From positions 6,037,501 to 6,101,500 of the forward strand of contig CM029123.1 of NCBI GenBank assembly GCA_016859345.1: a stretch of 64,000 nt of DNA. Direction: 5' to 3'. The notes beneath the pieces were generated by a model. That model was given only the letters and a program-made list of their open reading frames with translations, was not told the DNA's origin and did no database searches. The stretch is from Istiophorus platypterus (lineage: Eukaryota > Chordata > Actinopteri > Istiophoriformes > Istiophoridae). Shown in pieces: positions 35,236 to 48,549 of the stretch (its first letter is position 1; each line of letters opens with the position of its first letter). Both the position numbers and the translations under genes were made by a program.

Positions 35236-38200
35236 AAATCAATCAACAGAAAATTCTAAAGTTCACTATCATGATTTACAATGCTTCCTTTGTTTATTTC
35301 ATACAAAAACTAGGGGGTCAAAGCATGTGCTGGTTTTCTGAGTAATTATTGTTTGTGATAAACTACTTATCAGACCAGAGCAGTAATTTCCTAAGGGCTG
35401 TTTTACAAAATCTAGACAGCAGATTAAGCAAGACTGGCTCAATTTAGCCAAGTCTCCATTTTATGATGGTAGTGGCGTATAAATTACCATGGAGATTTAT
35501 TCTGTGCTGCTAGCTTGGGCCGGACCAAGGTAACAGCCAGACCCGCTTAGGCTGTTTGTGTTAAGGCTGATGCTGATTGGCAACGTCTGACACACGTTAA
35601 AAGACGCAAGTTCTTTTTAATGGTGCAAAGTTCATTGGCAGAGTTTGGGACATGGAGCATCAGGTCCATAGAAACAGTTCGATTTTCAATTAAATCCACA
35701 TATTTTTACCATCCTCAACAATCTCAGCCAACTTCTATGGCAAAATGGGTTAAGAGTATGACACTTATTTCCGCTGCAACCGTTTCCACTAGTAAACAAA
35801 ACCAACTAATGTGACATAGCAAGTACTTAATTAACAAGAATGATGACTCAGTGCCATATTATTATATAGCTAGCATTGTAAATTTACCCATAAGAACCCA
35901 TGATGACACAGGTTCCACAAACTGAAATGGCGGTGAATTAGTTGGCCTTTTCAAATTATTCAATTTCCCCCATAATTGTCTTATAAGGAAACATGAGACT
36001 GGGCTGTTCTGGGTTAAAATTGCACTAAAACACTGTTTTTTTTGTTGTTGATTTGCTTTAAGCTATCGCAGAAATAATGTCTTGTTTTCACTGTTTTGAT
36101 GGTAGCATCTTCTTTTGATGGAGGCTTATGAGGAAGTGAAGGGTAATATTTCTATAAAAGGAAACACGGCAGCAATTATAAAAGAGGGAGAAAAGTCATG
36201 GCAGACAATTGTGGGCCAACTGAATGTGTAAGTAGACAAAAAAAACAAATTGACTAACCAGAGATCTTGTCTGAATATGTCATAATTAGCTTCTGATTAC
36301 AACACAAGGCATCATGGAGTTTGATCATTTAAATCACTATCTATCTGCCTATTCTTGCTGTTTTTAAGTATCTACTTCACATGGCTCCTTCACATCCAGA
36401 ATGTGGAGGTCAAATAGAAGTGGTGCATCAATAATATTTTATCCCAAAGCCTGTGTAAAAAAAATTCAGACTCATGCTCTGCAACTGAATAACTTCCACA
36501 TTCACCACCTTCATCTGTAACTACTACCTGTGAACTTCATACTTTCATTTTAATTGTTTTTGGTGTAACTTTGCCAAATGTGCTAATGGCAGCAATGCTC
36601 GTCCTCACTGTCTTTAAGTGGTTGTCAGTTTAAACAACCTTCTAGCATGGTCATCAGCTGTGTATTTAACTATAGCGACTGAACATTGTGTCCTTGGGTT
36701 GAGCCAGCTTGGAGCAGGTGCAGAGGAGAAGGGAAAGGCTGAAGGATGTAGACAGTTAGCTAGTGGAATAATCCTTTCCTTGCCTCTTAACATTTCTCAC
36801 AGATGGTCTCACTCCACATTAGGCTGAGTGCTGGACTCTGATTGACCTGTTAGGTGGGAAGTAAAGTAATTTTAAGAAATCACATAACATGATATATCTT
36901 GGTATCTAAGTATTCTGATGATATAATAGACCATTTCATATACTGTGTGCTCCAGCATCATAAAGCATGGAGTATCCTTTGTATGTCCTGTACAAATAAA
37001 GGGTTATGCAAATAAATCACTGAGTTCTTTTAAAGGGTCGGACAGGTTTAGAGGGCAGGTTGTCCAACTCCCGGTCCCACTGAGATTTTAGATCATCAGG
37101 AGACACATCTGCCTGCTCTGCAGTATCTTTTCATGCTCAGAGTCCTCTAAAATGAGACCATTGATTTTTTTTTTTTTTAAAGGAATAATTTAACATTTTG
37201 GGATATATGCTTTCATTTTCTTGCCAAGAGTTCAAAAAGATTGAAACCACACTCATGTCCATATGCTAAATATGAAGATACAGCCAAAAGGATGCCTTAG
37301 CTACAACTAGCCTGGCTCTGTCCAAAGGTAACACAAATCCACCTACCAGCACTTCTAAAGCTGCATTCATGCAATGTCAGCCAAATGGGAAGATGAGGAA
37401 AGCTTGGCTGAGTTTTCGAGGATAATTGCGCCCGCTGCTAGCCTTGTAGCATCATTTAACCAGCCTAAATCAACCACTTTTGTTATTTATATATTTTTAT
37501 TTCATGAATGAAATAATGAAACCCATTAAAAACTGTTTACAGCTCATTCTAAATTAAATTGACTATATATAAAGCATGTGCTAATAATGAATTTATTAAA
37601 ACGTAACTTGTGGCACTGCAGCCAATATGTTGCTGGTTGTTGAATCTTCTGTAGTTCTTTTCATCATTTTCCTGAAGGAAATGGTCTCTGTGCTGTAGAT
37701 TCATACAGTATTTGATAGACATGACAATGTCATTCTTCATGACGTTCTTCTCATCTTAACACGTGGAAAGGAAGTAAATAGGCCTATTTAACAATGTTAA
37801 ACTATTGCTTTTCAAAAAAATGTTTACATTGGATTGAAAAAGCCAACTGTTATTTCAATTCATTATGTCAAAAGGCAGTTGAACAGAATTACATTACAAT
37901 GAAAGCAAAAGAAAATTGGTTTAGTACAGGCCTATAAAACAAGCTAACCTCTGCTTTGTATTTACTTGTCTTGCATCTTTAGATATCTCTGGTTGTTTGA
38001 ATATCCAAGCACTAGAAAGTTTGGCCCAAAGAGTTGTAGAAAGTTGAATCCTGCATGGACTTTGACTTCAACATTCACACCCAGTCATGTGCATCAAGTC
38101 TATTTCTTCATGCACACAATCCCCAGATAAGAAATCCAATTAAGTCCATGCTCCGCGGTCTTATTTCCCATTTCTGCAATTATCTCATACATGTCTATAA

Positions 38201-40245
38201 ACAATAAGCCATTGAGAGCATAAAGCATTTTTGTCATAGATATGCAAATGCTCTGTTATTAGGGAATGGAATGATAACAATGCGAATGAGTTTTGATCAG
38301 TTGTGATCAACTAAGGTTCAACCAGGAAGAGACACTGCAGCTTTTACTGTGTGGAACCTCTTGACTGTTGGTCTGAAAAGAAAATAATAGGGCTTCGATG
38401 ATTCCTGATTGAATGGTATCTGCTGTGACCAATAAATATCACAAATAATTTCAACAGAGTGGAGAGTGGAGCACTGTTCAGGCTGCATCAGGAGTACGAG
38501 GGAGTATGAAGCCATGTGTCTTAGAGGCCTAGGAATTTGTAAGTTTGGGCTCTGACATGGTTCACCAGGTGATCTATCTCATTATTTCTTCCTGTCTGGT
38601 TAAAACTGCTAAGCAGTGACGGCAGCTGCTTTAACATTTGGATGAAAGAATACCGGCAGAATCTTGACCCTGCATGGACATCAGCTTCACACGGTTTTCA
38701 ATCACTGCACCCAGTGGTCATCCAGAAATCCCTTAACAGTAACCGCTCCTGCAACCAAGGTTTTACTCTTTTTATGTCTAACCATATTAAATGTACAATG
38801 TGTCTAGACAGCTGTGCCATTTTATACAAAATGAGGCTACAGTGTAATATCAAGTCAGTCTTTTTATGTGATTTTGGGTAAGACAGAAAACAAGTGTATT
38901 AAACAAACACAGATGGTTTAATTAAACCATTTTTAATGAATAAGAGGGAAATAGTGATTTATAAGACAAAGACTCTTAAAAGGCAATGGAAGTGATACTA
39001 GATGTTTTATTCCAGGAACTACAAATTCCGTGTATTGCTATTAATGCTCACCATCCTCAAATGAATTGTAGATTAATTTCATACTTTGAATTTATTTCAC
39101 TATGCAATTGAACTCAGTTTGCGGAACCTTAAAAATAAAGCAGTACTCTTATTCATTACAGTGAACACTGTCACATTTATGTATTCATGAGTAATTTTAT
39201 AAAATCTTATGCATTTAGGGATAGTCTGTCACCTGCCAAAAATGATTGCATTTACAAACAATGTTGTTAAACCCAGTAAGAAAGTAATGAAGTAACTTAA
39301 AAGTTTTTCAGTAGGATATTGGTTGATTGGATCCAATTGTATGCATAGAAACAATTATTGATTTGTCCACTGATGTTTAGCATGTTTTATTCAATCAAAT
39401 AATATGTTACAATGTCAAAAATTCCTATTATAAGAAACCAGAGCCCATATTGACATCTTATGATTACTCTGTCTCATCAAGTGATAGAAAATGATCCTAT
39501 CATTTGAAATCGTAAACTGTAATCAAATCAATCGTTTTTTCACTAATCTAGCAATCATTTCAGTACTTTGGGGTAATAATAAATAAAACTTAAATGTAAT
39601 TAGGTAACATTAAAACATGTTTTGAAATGAGCCTGTTGTATGCCAGCACTTTGCTGTTTGGAACGAATTCAAAATTTTAATGGGCTTTGCTGATTGAATG
39701 CCTTTTCACAGCAAACTGCAGGATTATAGCCTCCTGCCACAAAAGCAAAGCTGCACAGAGCACAGGATCATTACTGTGCTAGTATCACCTTGTTTCCTTT
39801 GTATGAGAGTCTGTCGTGGATGCAAAAATGGAACTGTAACTACAGTAACACAGACATTAAGTTTCACACTAATAATGTCAGTTTTAAGTCAGCCTCAGAG
39901 GAAACCAGATGCCTTGATGCTGACTATAAGATTCACTTTTGAATCTGCACTAAAAACAGAGCTAAAGATTTAAAGCTGCTCTAATCAATATTTTTCTATC
40001 AGCGCTGGATTATTCAATGACTGTCATGCAGAGTTTGTATACAAAGATAATGTTGCGGGTCATTTTGACCCAGACACTTTAATGTGGGTAAGTAGCTGTT
40101 CAGATCCAAAATAAACATGTCTCTTTGGTGTACTTGTATTTTGATTGCCTCTGAGACCCAGACCCAGGTGTGTGAAGAGAGGGAACTTTCTCACACTCGT
40201 CCTTGTCACTGTTCTCATGTCATCTTTTTGACAAACTCACCAAAA
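35236..40245. other. intergenic stretch without recognised gene
   Basis: Apart from the repeat at 37180-37366, no gene or RNA was recognised. A GGGTCATTTTGACCC palindrome just before the piggyBac frame (about 40057-40071) may belong to that element's 5' region. Confidence 0.6.
37180..37366 (+). repeat. teleost interspersed repeat (TTGCCAAGAGTT family)
   Basis: An A/T-run is followed by TAACATTTTGGGATATATGC, CTTGCCAAGAGTTC, ACTCATGTCCATATGCTAAA and CTAGCCTGGCTCTGTCCAAA. The order is that of a very common perch-like fish repeat. Confidence 0.6.
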
Positions 40246-42004
40246 ATGAGCTCCCGAAGGATTATAGCTGAGGAAGCTTTATCACAGATTTTGAACTGGG
40301 ATAGTGATGTAGAGGAAGAGATTTCAGAGACAGAGGATCTTTCAGAGACAGAGGATCTTTCAGAGACAGAGGACAATGTTATTGCTGATCCAGATTGTCA
40401 ATTTTCCTACGATGAGGAGGATTCAGAGGACGAGTCTGCCGTTGTCCCTCCAACAGATGAAAACCAAGGAATGCAGCAATCATCATCCACAGAGGGGACA
40501 TGGGCATCTAAGGTTGGTAATATAAAATGGTCAGCATCACCACACCAAAGCCGAGGCAGACTGTCATCTTCCAATGTGATCAAAATGACTCCTGGTCCTA
40601 CAAGATTTGCTGTCACACGAGTTGATGAGATCCAATCAGCATTTCAGCTCTTCATATCCCCACCAATAGAAAGGATTATACTGGAAATGACCAACTTGGA
40701 GGGGAGACGTGTATTTCAAGAGAAATGGAAGCCACTGGATCAGACTGACTTGCATGCTTACATTGGAGTTCTGTTATTAGCTGGAGTGTACAGGTCAAAG
40801 GGAGAAGCAACTGCAAGTCTATGGAATGAAGAGAATGGAAGGCCAATCTTTCGTGCAGCAATGTCTCTGGAGACATTCCACAGGATATCCCGTGTGATCC
40901 GCTTTGACAACCGCGACACCAGAGCTGGTCGACGTGAAAGAGACAAACTAGCTGCGATCAGAGATGTGTGGGATAAATGGGTTGAAATTTTACCTTTGTT
41001 GTACAATCCTGGTCCCCATGTTACTGTAGATGAGCGCCTTGTTCCATTCAGGGGGCGCTGTCCTTTCCGACAGTACGTGCCCAACAAGCCTGCCAAGTAT
41101 GGCATCAAAATATGGGCAGCCTGTGATGCAAAATCCAGCTATGCATGGAATATGCAAGTATACACTGGAAAGCTACCTGGAGGAACATCTGAGAAGAATC
41201 AGGGGATGCGTGTGGTGCTGGAGATGAGTGAAGGGCTGCAAGGTCATAACATCACTTGTGACAACTTCTTTACATCCTACCGCCTTGGAGATGAACTTCA
41301 GAAAAGAAAGCTGACCATGTTGGGAACAGTCAGAAGAAATAAGCCAGAACTTCCCAGTGAAATTCTGAAGATGCAGGGCAGACCTCTGCATTCCTCAATA
41401 TTTGCTTTCACTGAGAAAGCAACAGTTGTTTCATACTGCCCAAAGAGAAACAAGAATGTTCTTGTAATGAGTACAATGCACACAGATGCATCTCTGAGCA
41501 CAAGAGAAGACATGACGCCACAAATGATCCTGGATTATAACTCAACCAAAGGAGGAGTTGACAATCACAGAGAACAAAGTCACAGCAACATACAGCTGCC
41601 AGCGCAAGACTGCCCGTTGGCCTTTGGTGATTTTCTACAACATTGTGGACGTGTCTGCTTACAATGCCTATGTCCTGTGGACTGAAATCAACCAGCAATG
41701 GAATGCCGGCAAATTGTACTGACGTCGGCTTTTCCTGGAAGAACTCGGCAAAGCACTTGTCACTCCCAAGATCCAGACGCGAGCCAGGCCAGCTCGATCC
41801 CCAGCAGCAGCAGCTGTCATTGAAAAGGTCAAGCTCAGGTCACCGGACCAACATCCAGTGGACACAGGTGAAAAGAAAAGGAAAAGATGCCAGGTCTGTC
41901 CCTCCCAAGAGGACAGTAAAACAAGTACCTCTTGTGTGAAATGCAAGAATTACATCTGCAGAAAGCACACAGTAACATTCTGCCCACCATGTGGAGAACA
42001 TTGA
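40246..42004 (+). pseudogene. piggyBac-family transposase gene, near complete (PGBD4-like), one frameshift and one stop
   Basis: The frame runs open from the ATG at 40246 (MSSRRIIAEEALSQIL, the usual piggyBac start) to 41685; an in-frame ATG at 40117 is probably not used. An acidic N-terminus with SETEDL repeats is followed by the DDE/D transposase core. All three catalytic Asp are visible: D262 in TVDERLVPFRG, D339 in ITCDNFF and D439 in STKGGVDN. Just after D439, between 41566 and 41575, the frame shifts by one. The continuing frame encodes the expected C-terminal part, then meets TGA at 41720-41722 (a CGA-to-TGA type change), and goes on to a Cys/His-rich zinc-finger-like end (CxxC, CxxC, CxxH, CxxC) stopping at 42002-42004. 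The transposase would cut and paste DNA at TTAA sites. Clear terminal inverted repeats were not found. Confidence 0.9.
40324..40374 (+). repeat. 18-bp tandem repeat inside the piggyBac reading frame
   Basis: There are nearly three direct copies of an 18-bp unit (starts at 40324, 40342 and 40360) that keep the frame and encode SETEDL repeats in the acidic N-terminus. Confidence 0.9.
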
Positions 42005-42079
42005 AAATGTTGAATGTTGAAAATCAGAGAAAATGGTGCATGTTAAAGTTAAAGTTAAAAAGAAATGTGTTTGTGAAGT

Positions 42080-42280
42080 GGGAATTAGTGCTAGTGCTAG
42101 TGCTAATTAGCACATGTTAGGGATAATATAATGCTAAAAGATATAATGCTAAACTGTGATGGTAAACTTGGTAACCATTATATCTGGTAAAATTTGTATG
42201 TTAGCATTTCCACTGTGACCACATTGATATGTCACCACTGATTAAATTCAACGAAACAGAGCCAATGGCAAGGTTATAGA
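42080..42280 (+). repeat. teleost interspersed repeat, GCTAATTAGCA family
   Basis: It has GCTAATTAGCACATGTTAG, AAACTGTGATGGTAAAC and TATGTTAGCATTT. It directly follows the piggyBac pseudogene and may have truncated its 3' end. Confidence 0.5.
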
Positions 42281-44246
42281 CTCTTTTCATAGTCATAGTC
42301 ATTTGAATTTAAATTACATAAACAAAAGAAAACGGCACATCTGGTCATTTTTTTCAGGTTAGGAGTTCTAATACTGTGATTCAAAAATAAACCCCAAAAC
42401 AAAGTGCAACAAGATATAAAGTCTTTTCTTAGCTTTGCTGAAATGAAATGTTCACAACATGCTGTGTTCCACCGAAGAACTGCAAAGAGTAACACATTAC
42501 ACCTAGTGCTGTACTAATCATTTACTACAATCCTCACAGCAGCATCATAAATTACTATGTGGCTTGTTCAACACAGCATGATGCATCTGTGAAAGCTCTG
42601 CCTTCTACAGTTTGGAGAACACTATCGTCCATGGACTGCAGAATAGTCATTTCCTCGTTCTCTTTCATGTCTTGTTTCAGCTCCAAAGCTCTTTTTCTGT
42701 TTTCTTATACTGGCTGTCTACTGCCATCTAATCATCAGTAAGTGTTTATCAAACAATGAAATTGCACATAGAAGGCTTCCTCCATATGGTACTTCATAAT
42801 ACAATGCAGAATTTGTCTTCTCAGACTAACTAAAAACAAGGATCTTCTATGAGGTAAGTCCTCACCATCAGGGTGATCAAAAAAGAAATATTTTATTTTG
42901 GTCTGTATTGTATTACTTGGCTTGTAACAGGGGAATCTGGCTTTTTTTTAAATTAGCCTTTAATGTGAATCCTCTTAAACCCCTTCCCTCCAGTTCTTAA
43001 TTACAGAGGGCAGAACGTATTTAATCCCTTCTTGATGAATAGGAGCATTAGTTGTGGATAGAGGAGGCTTCTTTGAGGGCATCAAATGAGTTCTCATTGC
43101 AGTAGTGTAATTGATTAGTTTATATGGTCAGAGGAACAATAACATCACAAATAACCAAAATACGTGTTCAGCTATAAACAGACACCACGGTCTGGTCTAA
43201 TTACATGCATAACCAGTGAGTTCTTATCTTACCACTTTCTATTCATTAATGGTAATAAACATCAATAAATAAAGATAACATATAATAATCCTAATTGTTT
43301 TATGTATATTTTATTACAGTGCATTACGCCATATGTTCACAGGACTTATGACAGATTTCTTACTGTTTCTATCACAAAGAAGTACTGTTCCAGTCATCTG
43401 TGGCATAAAATAAGAGTGCAGAAATTGTAGGACATAGGATACATTTGCCTGACAACTGCACAGTTTTGATCTGAAAATAAATACCACCATGTAACATCCT
43501 GGATATGAAGCTTTTCATTTACAAGTAATAATGTAATATAATATAAAACATATATATAAAACCTTTAATGCCAGAAGAGATTGAAGCTTTGAGCTGTAGG
43601 TTTTTGCTCTTGATTTGTCTTCATTAGCAGGCTGCATGTTCCAGGATGGCAAGGTCAGGAAAACCTCTAAATAATGTGCTGCAGGCAGGCATTATTCCAC
43701 AGCACCACTAGAGGAGACCTTTCCCACAGTACCTATTCTCACTTACATAGTAGGAAAGCAAAGGGGGGACTAGTAATATTAATGATAGCTCCTGAGGTGA
43801 AGCAGAAAGTCCTGTTAAAATACCCAGTAAGTGAAGAGCGGGGCCCCGGAGCTGGCAGGGTATTAATATTGTTGTGTCACCTGTGACTGACAAGTGTTTG
43901 CACTTTGGTGAAAAACAGAGGATAAAGGGAAATTAATTGTGCAAGGATGCAAGCATAGACTGCTCAAGCCATTTCAGTTATCCAAAATTAGCTTACCACA
44001 AATAGAAAATGATACATAATGATACAAACATCGATAGTGTCTAGTGACAACCCTCTGTATTTGCCTGATACTGGACAATCACTTTCCATATGCTCAATTT
44101 CTGTTTCTAACATGTTCAACATCCATGTATGTCCTGTGGAGTCAATATGGAATAAAGAACAGTCTAAAAATAAAAAAGTCTCATTTAGATAAATGATACT
44201 TAGTAGTGTGAATAGAATCTTATTTTATTTAGGACATTGTGCTTTT

Positions 44247-44570
44247 AAAGGTGCTATATGTAAGTTTTCTCTGCCGCTGAACGTGGTTCTTGTTGGGAGC
44301 GATGGTGGTGATTGCTACCTGCCGAGAGCTTAAGCCATTATTGTGTTTACAATACATGAGATTATAATAAGCCCTCTGAGCAGAGCTACTTCCTCAGGAC
44401 AGCTTGGACACTTCAGTGACTCTATCAGAAAGTGACGAGATGGGCCGGCCAATACAAAGATATAAAGTTTGATGCCGAACTCACAACCTTTCTTCACGAC
44501 TGATGAGTAAAGTGCTGTTGATGCTAAAGTTGTCTATGTAGTGATATCAAAACTTACATATGGCACCTTT
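44247..44570. mobile_element. short non-autonomous element with 22-bp terminal inverted repeats
   Basis: Left arm 44247-44268 and right arm 44549-44570 are reverse complements at 21 of 22 positions (core AAAGGTGC/TATATGTAAG). The 324-bp body has no reading frame. TIR-bounded size suggests a MITE-type DNA element; the superfamily is undecided because a target duplication is not clear (TTTA on both sides is possible). Confidence 0.65.
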
Positions 44571-45370
44571 TAGTAGTTCTCTGCCACAGTGATTAATTTT
44601 GTTTTAACATGACAACCACAGATGTAAGCACTGAATTAACGATGTCTCCGTCAGTGTAAGCCACGCCTGGATGGAATGTACCAATTTTATTTGTTAAGGC
44701 CTGGACACTTCAGGGTTTAAAACAAAGACATTTTTAAAGAAATTTGCATCTATATTGGTTCATTGTAATGGAACCACCATGATCCCAGAATCCATTTGCA
44801 GAGGCAAAATGGTGTGGAACATTACTTAAAGTGTGACTGCTTTGGTGAACTTTGACTGACGAAACCGATTGAGCTGAGTCCAGTCCCTGATGAGACAGAC
44901 CCAGACAGGTGTTTTCACTTATTTTTCCTGATTACACCTCAGACGGTGTTTGATTGAAGCTAAATTGTCTGTTGTGGAAGAGGTAGTGAGACTTTTTCTC
45001 TGGCACATTGTACTTTGACTGAATGTAGAGGAGGAAGTAAATCCATCCAGGCTGTTGGTGAAATCAAACAGCAGCAGGCTGTTGTAGTCCATCTTTCAGG
45101 CCAAAGTTGAAATTCTTCTTTGGATAACTTGCAAATGTTGGCAGAGTCAGAACAATATCATTTCCATGACTCCCCCATGTCACAAATGCTGTGTTTGTTG
45201 GCCTCCATTGTTCACTGCCGTTGGTACAGGCTGCTTTGTTTTCTTGCTGTACAAGCTGTTGTTCATGCTGGCGTGGCACAAGTAGCGTGTGTCATAGTGA
45301 GGAGACTGCCCAACCAGCAGACTTTCACTGTTCTTTCTGGGATTTGTTGTGCATCTGTTCATATGTGAAG

Positions 45371-45396
45371 CACACACACACACACACACACACACA
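45371..45396. repeat. (CA)n microsatellite
   Basis: There are thirteen CA units in the intergenic region. Confidence 0.96.
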
Positions 45397-45464
45397 AACA
45401 TACAGGAGTTTTCAGTTATTCTAGCTGATCTGTCTTCCACTCAGGTCGATGTTGGGTGGCGCAA

Positions 45465-45502
45465 GGGTGCAAAAAGGTGCAAAAAAGGTGCAAAAAGGTG
45501 CA
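45465..45502. repeat. short tandem repeat of GGTGCAAAAA units
   Basis: There are three full units and one partial unit of about 10-11 bp, with A-run length varying. Confidence 0.9.
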
Positions 45503-47592
45503 ACTTCCCACCCTAACAAGTGCTCAAGATCTGAAATAATATTGAGAGAGATGTCAGGCAATCAAACGGTAAAAGGAACAGAGATGAATTCCAGGTAACG
45601 TAGGAAATAGGAGGCCGTCCAAGTAGAATGAGGAAAAGTTGACCACCAAAATAAAAAACACAATAAGCATTCAAAGTCTATGATTTGCATCAAAAGTGAA
45701 AATAAATGCTTGATTGACACAGTATCACAGTATAGAATGTTGTATTGGATGTAAATTGAGTCATTAGGAGAAAATTAATTCAAAGGGAGGATGTTTTCAA
45801 ACTGTGAGGCACACCTCACCAGGGAGGCATGGGAGAGTTGAGAGGAGAGACATGGGTGACAGTTAGTGTCAAAAAGGGTTTTCCTTCTCTGAGTCATTAT
45901 TCAGTCCAATAAGAATCAATTAATTAAATATTCACTTTTAAATCATAAAAAAATGTTCTTTACACACCAGAACTTACCTGTAAATCATCACTTTTTTAAG
46001 TTTTCTTCAGTATCAAATTAATCCAGTGAAAGTTGTTGGTACATCCGAGGGTTCAGTTGTGACAGGAACTGCTAATATCTAATCGTGCATACTCTAAGTG
46101 GTGCCACTTAGTCAAAGTGAAAACAAATATAGGCTTAAAAAAAATTCAAAACAGGTGTTGTCTCCAATTTTTCTCTAATTTTTAAACCCCAGTTCTATTA
46201 ATGGTTCAGTAGTAAATTGGCAAAATGCAAAGTGTAATATGTGTTGCATGAGTAGTAGGAAACTCTGTCTTTAAGCCAAATTTCTTTGTTTTTGAATACA
46301 GGGTATTCGAGCTGTACTCTAGCTTGTCTCAGTAAAGAGGAAGATGACTGCAAAAGGAAAAATAGGGTTTGAGCCTTCCTGCCATCAGTTACTCCAACTC
46401 CTGAAACATTTTAAATACATTAATGATGTAAAACAACGTAAAGCTGGGGTGGAGGGTAGAAGTATCTGTAAGAGATTAGATACTAATTAATGCTGTGACT
46501 CACTGCATGGTTCTGTGATCCATTGCATGGCAACAAAGTGGACAATACAAGCAGCTTCCCAGTTACTGTAACAAACTGGGGTGTTTGAAATCTCAAGCTA
46601 TCATTTTCTCTCGGGTTTAATGTGAAACAGTAGATGTATAGGGACTATATGCATCCATCTGTGTGGTTAGGATTCAGCCGGCCTAGAGCCTGAAACATTG
46701 AAGTGAATATGCAAGTCAGTTTTATTCTCAATCACTGCAAGTAAACAGGGTAAGGGTAGAGCTGTGGATGTAGCAGGAGAATAACAGTGAGACTTCATTG
46801 GAAGCACTGTAAAATACCATGAAAGGAGAAACCCATTCTTCATGTAGATGTTGAGGCACCAGTGAGTTATTTTATCTGTGTTCCAGTTTATTTTTGTTGA
46901 GTACCCAATGACCTCTGTGTCCCCCTTCCAGACATTTAGTGATTTTCAACATTTTTAGGATGTTGGGCTAAGGTTGAGTTCCAGTGGAAAAGTGTGGCTG
47001 GATGGAGCAATAATGATAGCGTCAGCAAAGTACAAGCAAGATAACAGCAGAATTTTCTCTTATCAAAATCAGTGAAATGTGAGAGTCACAGAACTTTATC
47101 AAAACATAACAGGCTTTTCATTTATGAAACTTTTAAAATGTTTTTTTTCACATTTGATAAGTAAAATGCAAGACATATGTCAAGTTCATAGTGCATTCAA
47201 TGCACATATAATAATATAGGCATACTCAACCTATTGGACTTAAACAGAGGGATACTTGCCACATATAAATTTAAATTTAAATTTAATGGTGAAAATCCTA
47301 ACTAAAAAAGTCCTAACTATGGGTTAAGCTCCAAAAACACTGGATTTTATAATGCAACCCAATTGTATTTTTCCTCCCTTCCAAGTAAATACCCACTTGT
47401 TTTAAAATCAAATCACTCCAATATAAAAAGCAGGTTTCTCTGCTATAAATTTTAAGTCTCCAAACTCAACCAGAGATAATCCAGACGACATCATCAGGAC
47501 CCTGCACCTCTCACTGCAAGTAAATGGTGCGTCTCTTTGATAAAGAATGACAAATCAAACTGAGCCAGATTAAATTCAGAAACATCAGAAAC

Positions 47593-47598
47593 TTTATT
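47593..47598 (-). terminator. candidate oca2 polyadenylation signal
   Basis: On the minus strand this reads AATAAA, about 950 nt after the oca2 stop, followed by a TG/T-rich stretch. Another minus-strand AATAAA lies at 47727-47732. The AT-rich stretch 47600-48549 would be the 3' UTR. Confidence 0.4.
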
Positions 47599-48549
47599 CA
47601 TGTTGATCTCTGTCTAAATGTTCTGAAAGTTTCAACCTTAGGACATAGACCATGTTCAGGTTGTTGGGCTGTACAATAAATACAGGTAACAGATTTAACT
47701 GGACAACGTACAAAGCTGTTGTCCATTTTATTTAAAAATATTTACATGATTAAAATTCTACATTACAGTTTACAGAAATAAATCATTGTGTTTACATGAG
47801 ATCACTGTGTACAAAGTACAATAGATAGTATACAATGTTTAGATTACAGTCTACACCAGTTTGTTATGTAATTAAATAATCTGTTATCTGTAATAATCAA
47901 ATTTCAGTGAAGCCGCTTTTTTTCAGATTCAGCTATGGAGCACTGAGATTTGGGAATCCAAGAAAGAAATATTAGACACAGACCATTATAAAATCCCTTT
48001 CACTGGGTCTTGTGGTTCCTTTAATATTAACATATTGTTAACAAGTTCCGTAAACCTTGGGTGAAATGTTTGCCTATAACAAATCATGATCATTTTCTAA
48101 TTTCTCTAAAAGCAAATCAGTGTAATACATGTCAAGAGAAATTTGCTGCTTTTTGTAAACAGACCACATGGATTTTCAAAAAGAACAAAAAGTCTGACAT
48201 CAGAGGCGATTGGACTGGAATCACTTACACCAGTTTTACCCACTGAGGCAGTAGCACCATGTACAGCATTGTAGAGTGGGGCCATTTTTTTCAGTAAAGA
48301 CACATTTTTGGTCAAAGCTCCCATAACTCTGGTCCCTGATGGTCTGTACTTTACTCAAAGACACTTTTTCATACTTTGAAAATATAATATGGCTACAATG
48401 CTTCAAATAGTGCCTGTAATCTGAGCAGTTAATCAGGCTACACATCACATTACAGTGAGCAAAAACTTTCAATGCTTGGAGGAGTGGTCACATGCACACC
48501 TGCGTGCACAAACAAACATACACACAGTCTCTTTGGATTTGGATCTGGA

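Larger units (their letters stand above)
42281..47592. other. intergenic stretch without recognised gene
   Basis: It contains the 44247-44570 inverted-repeat element and the CA and GGTGCAAAAA repeats; nothing else is supported. Confidence 0.6.

Noticed and set aside
34832..35341. 169-codon Pro/Ser/Leu-rich open frame
   Set aside because: C/T-rich LTR-like DNA gives long open frames by composition; no homology to a protein family was recognised.
40117..40245. Upstream in-frame ATG extending the piggyBac frame by 43 codons
   Set aside because: The conserved family start is the MSSRR at 40246; the extension resembles untranslated leader.
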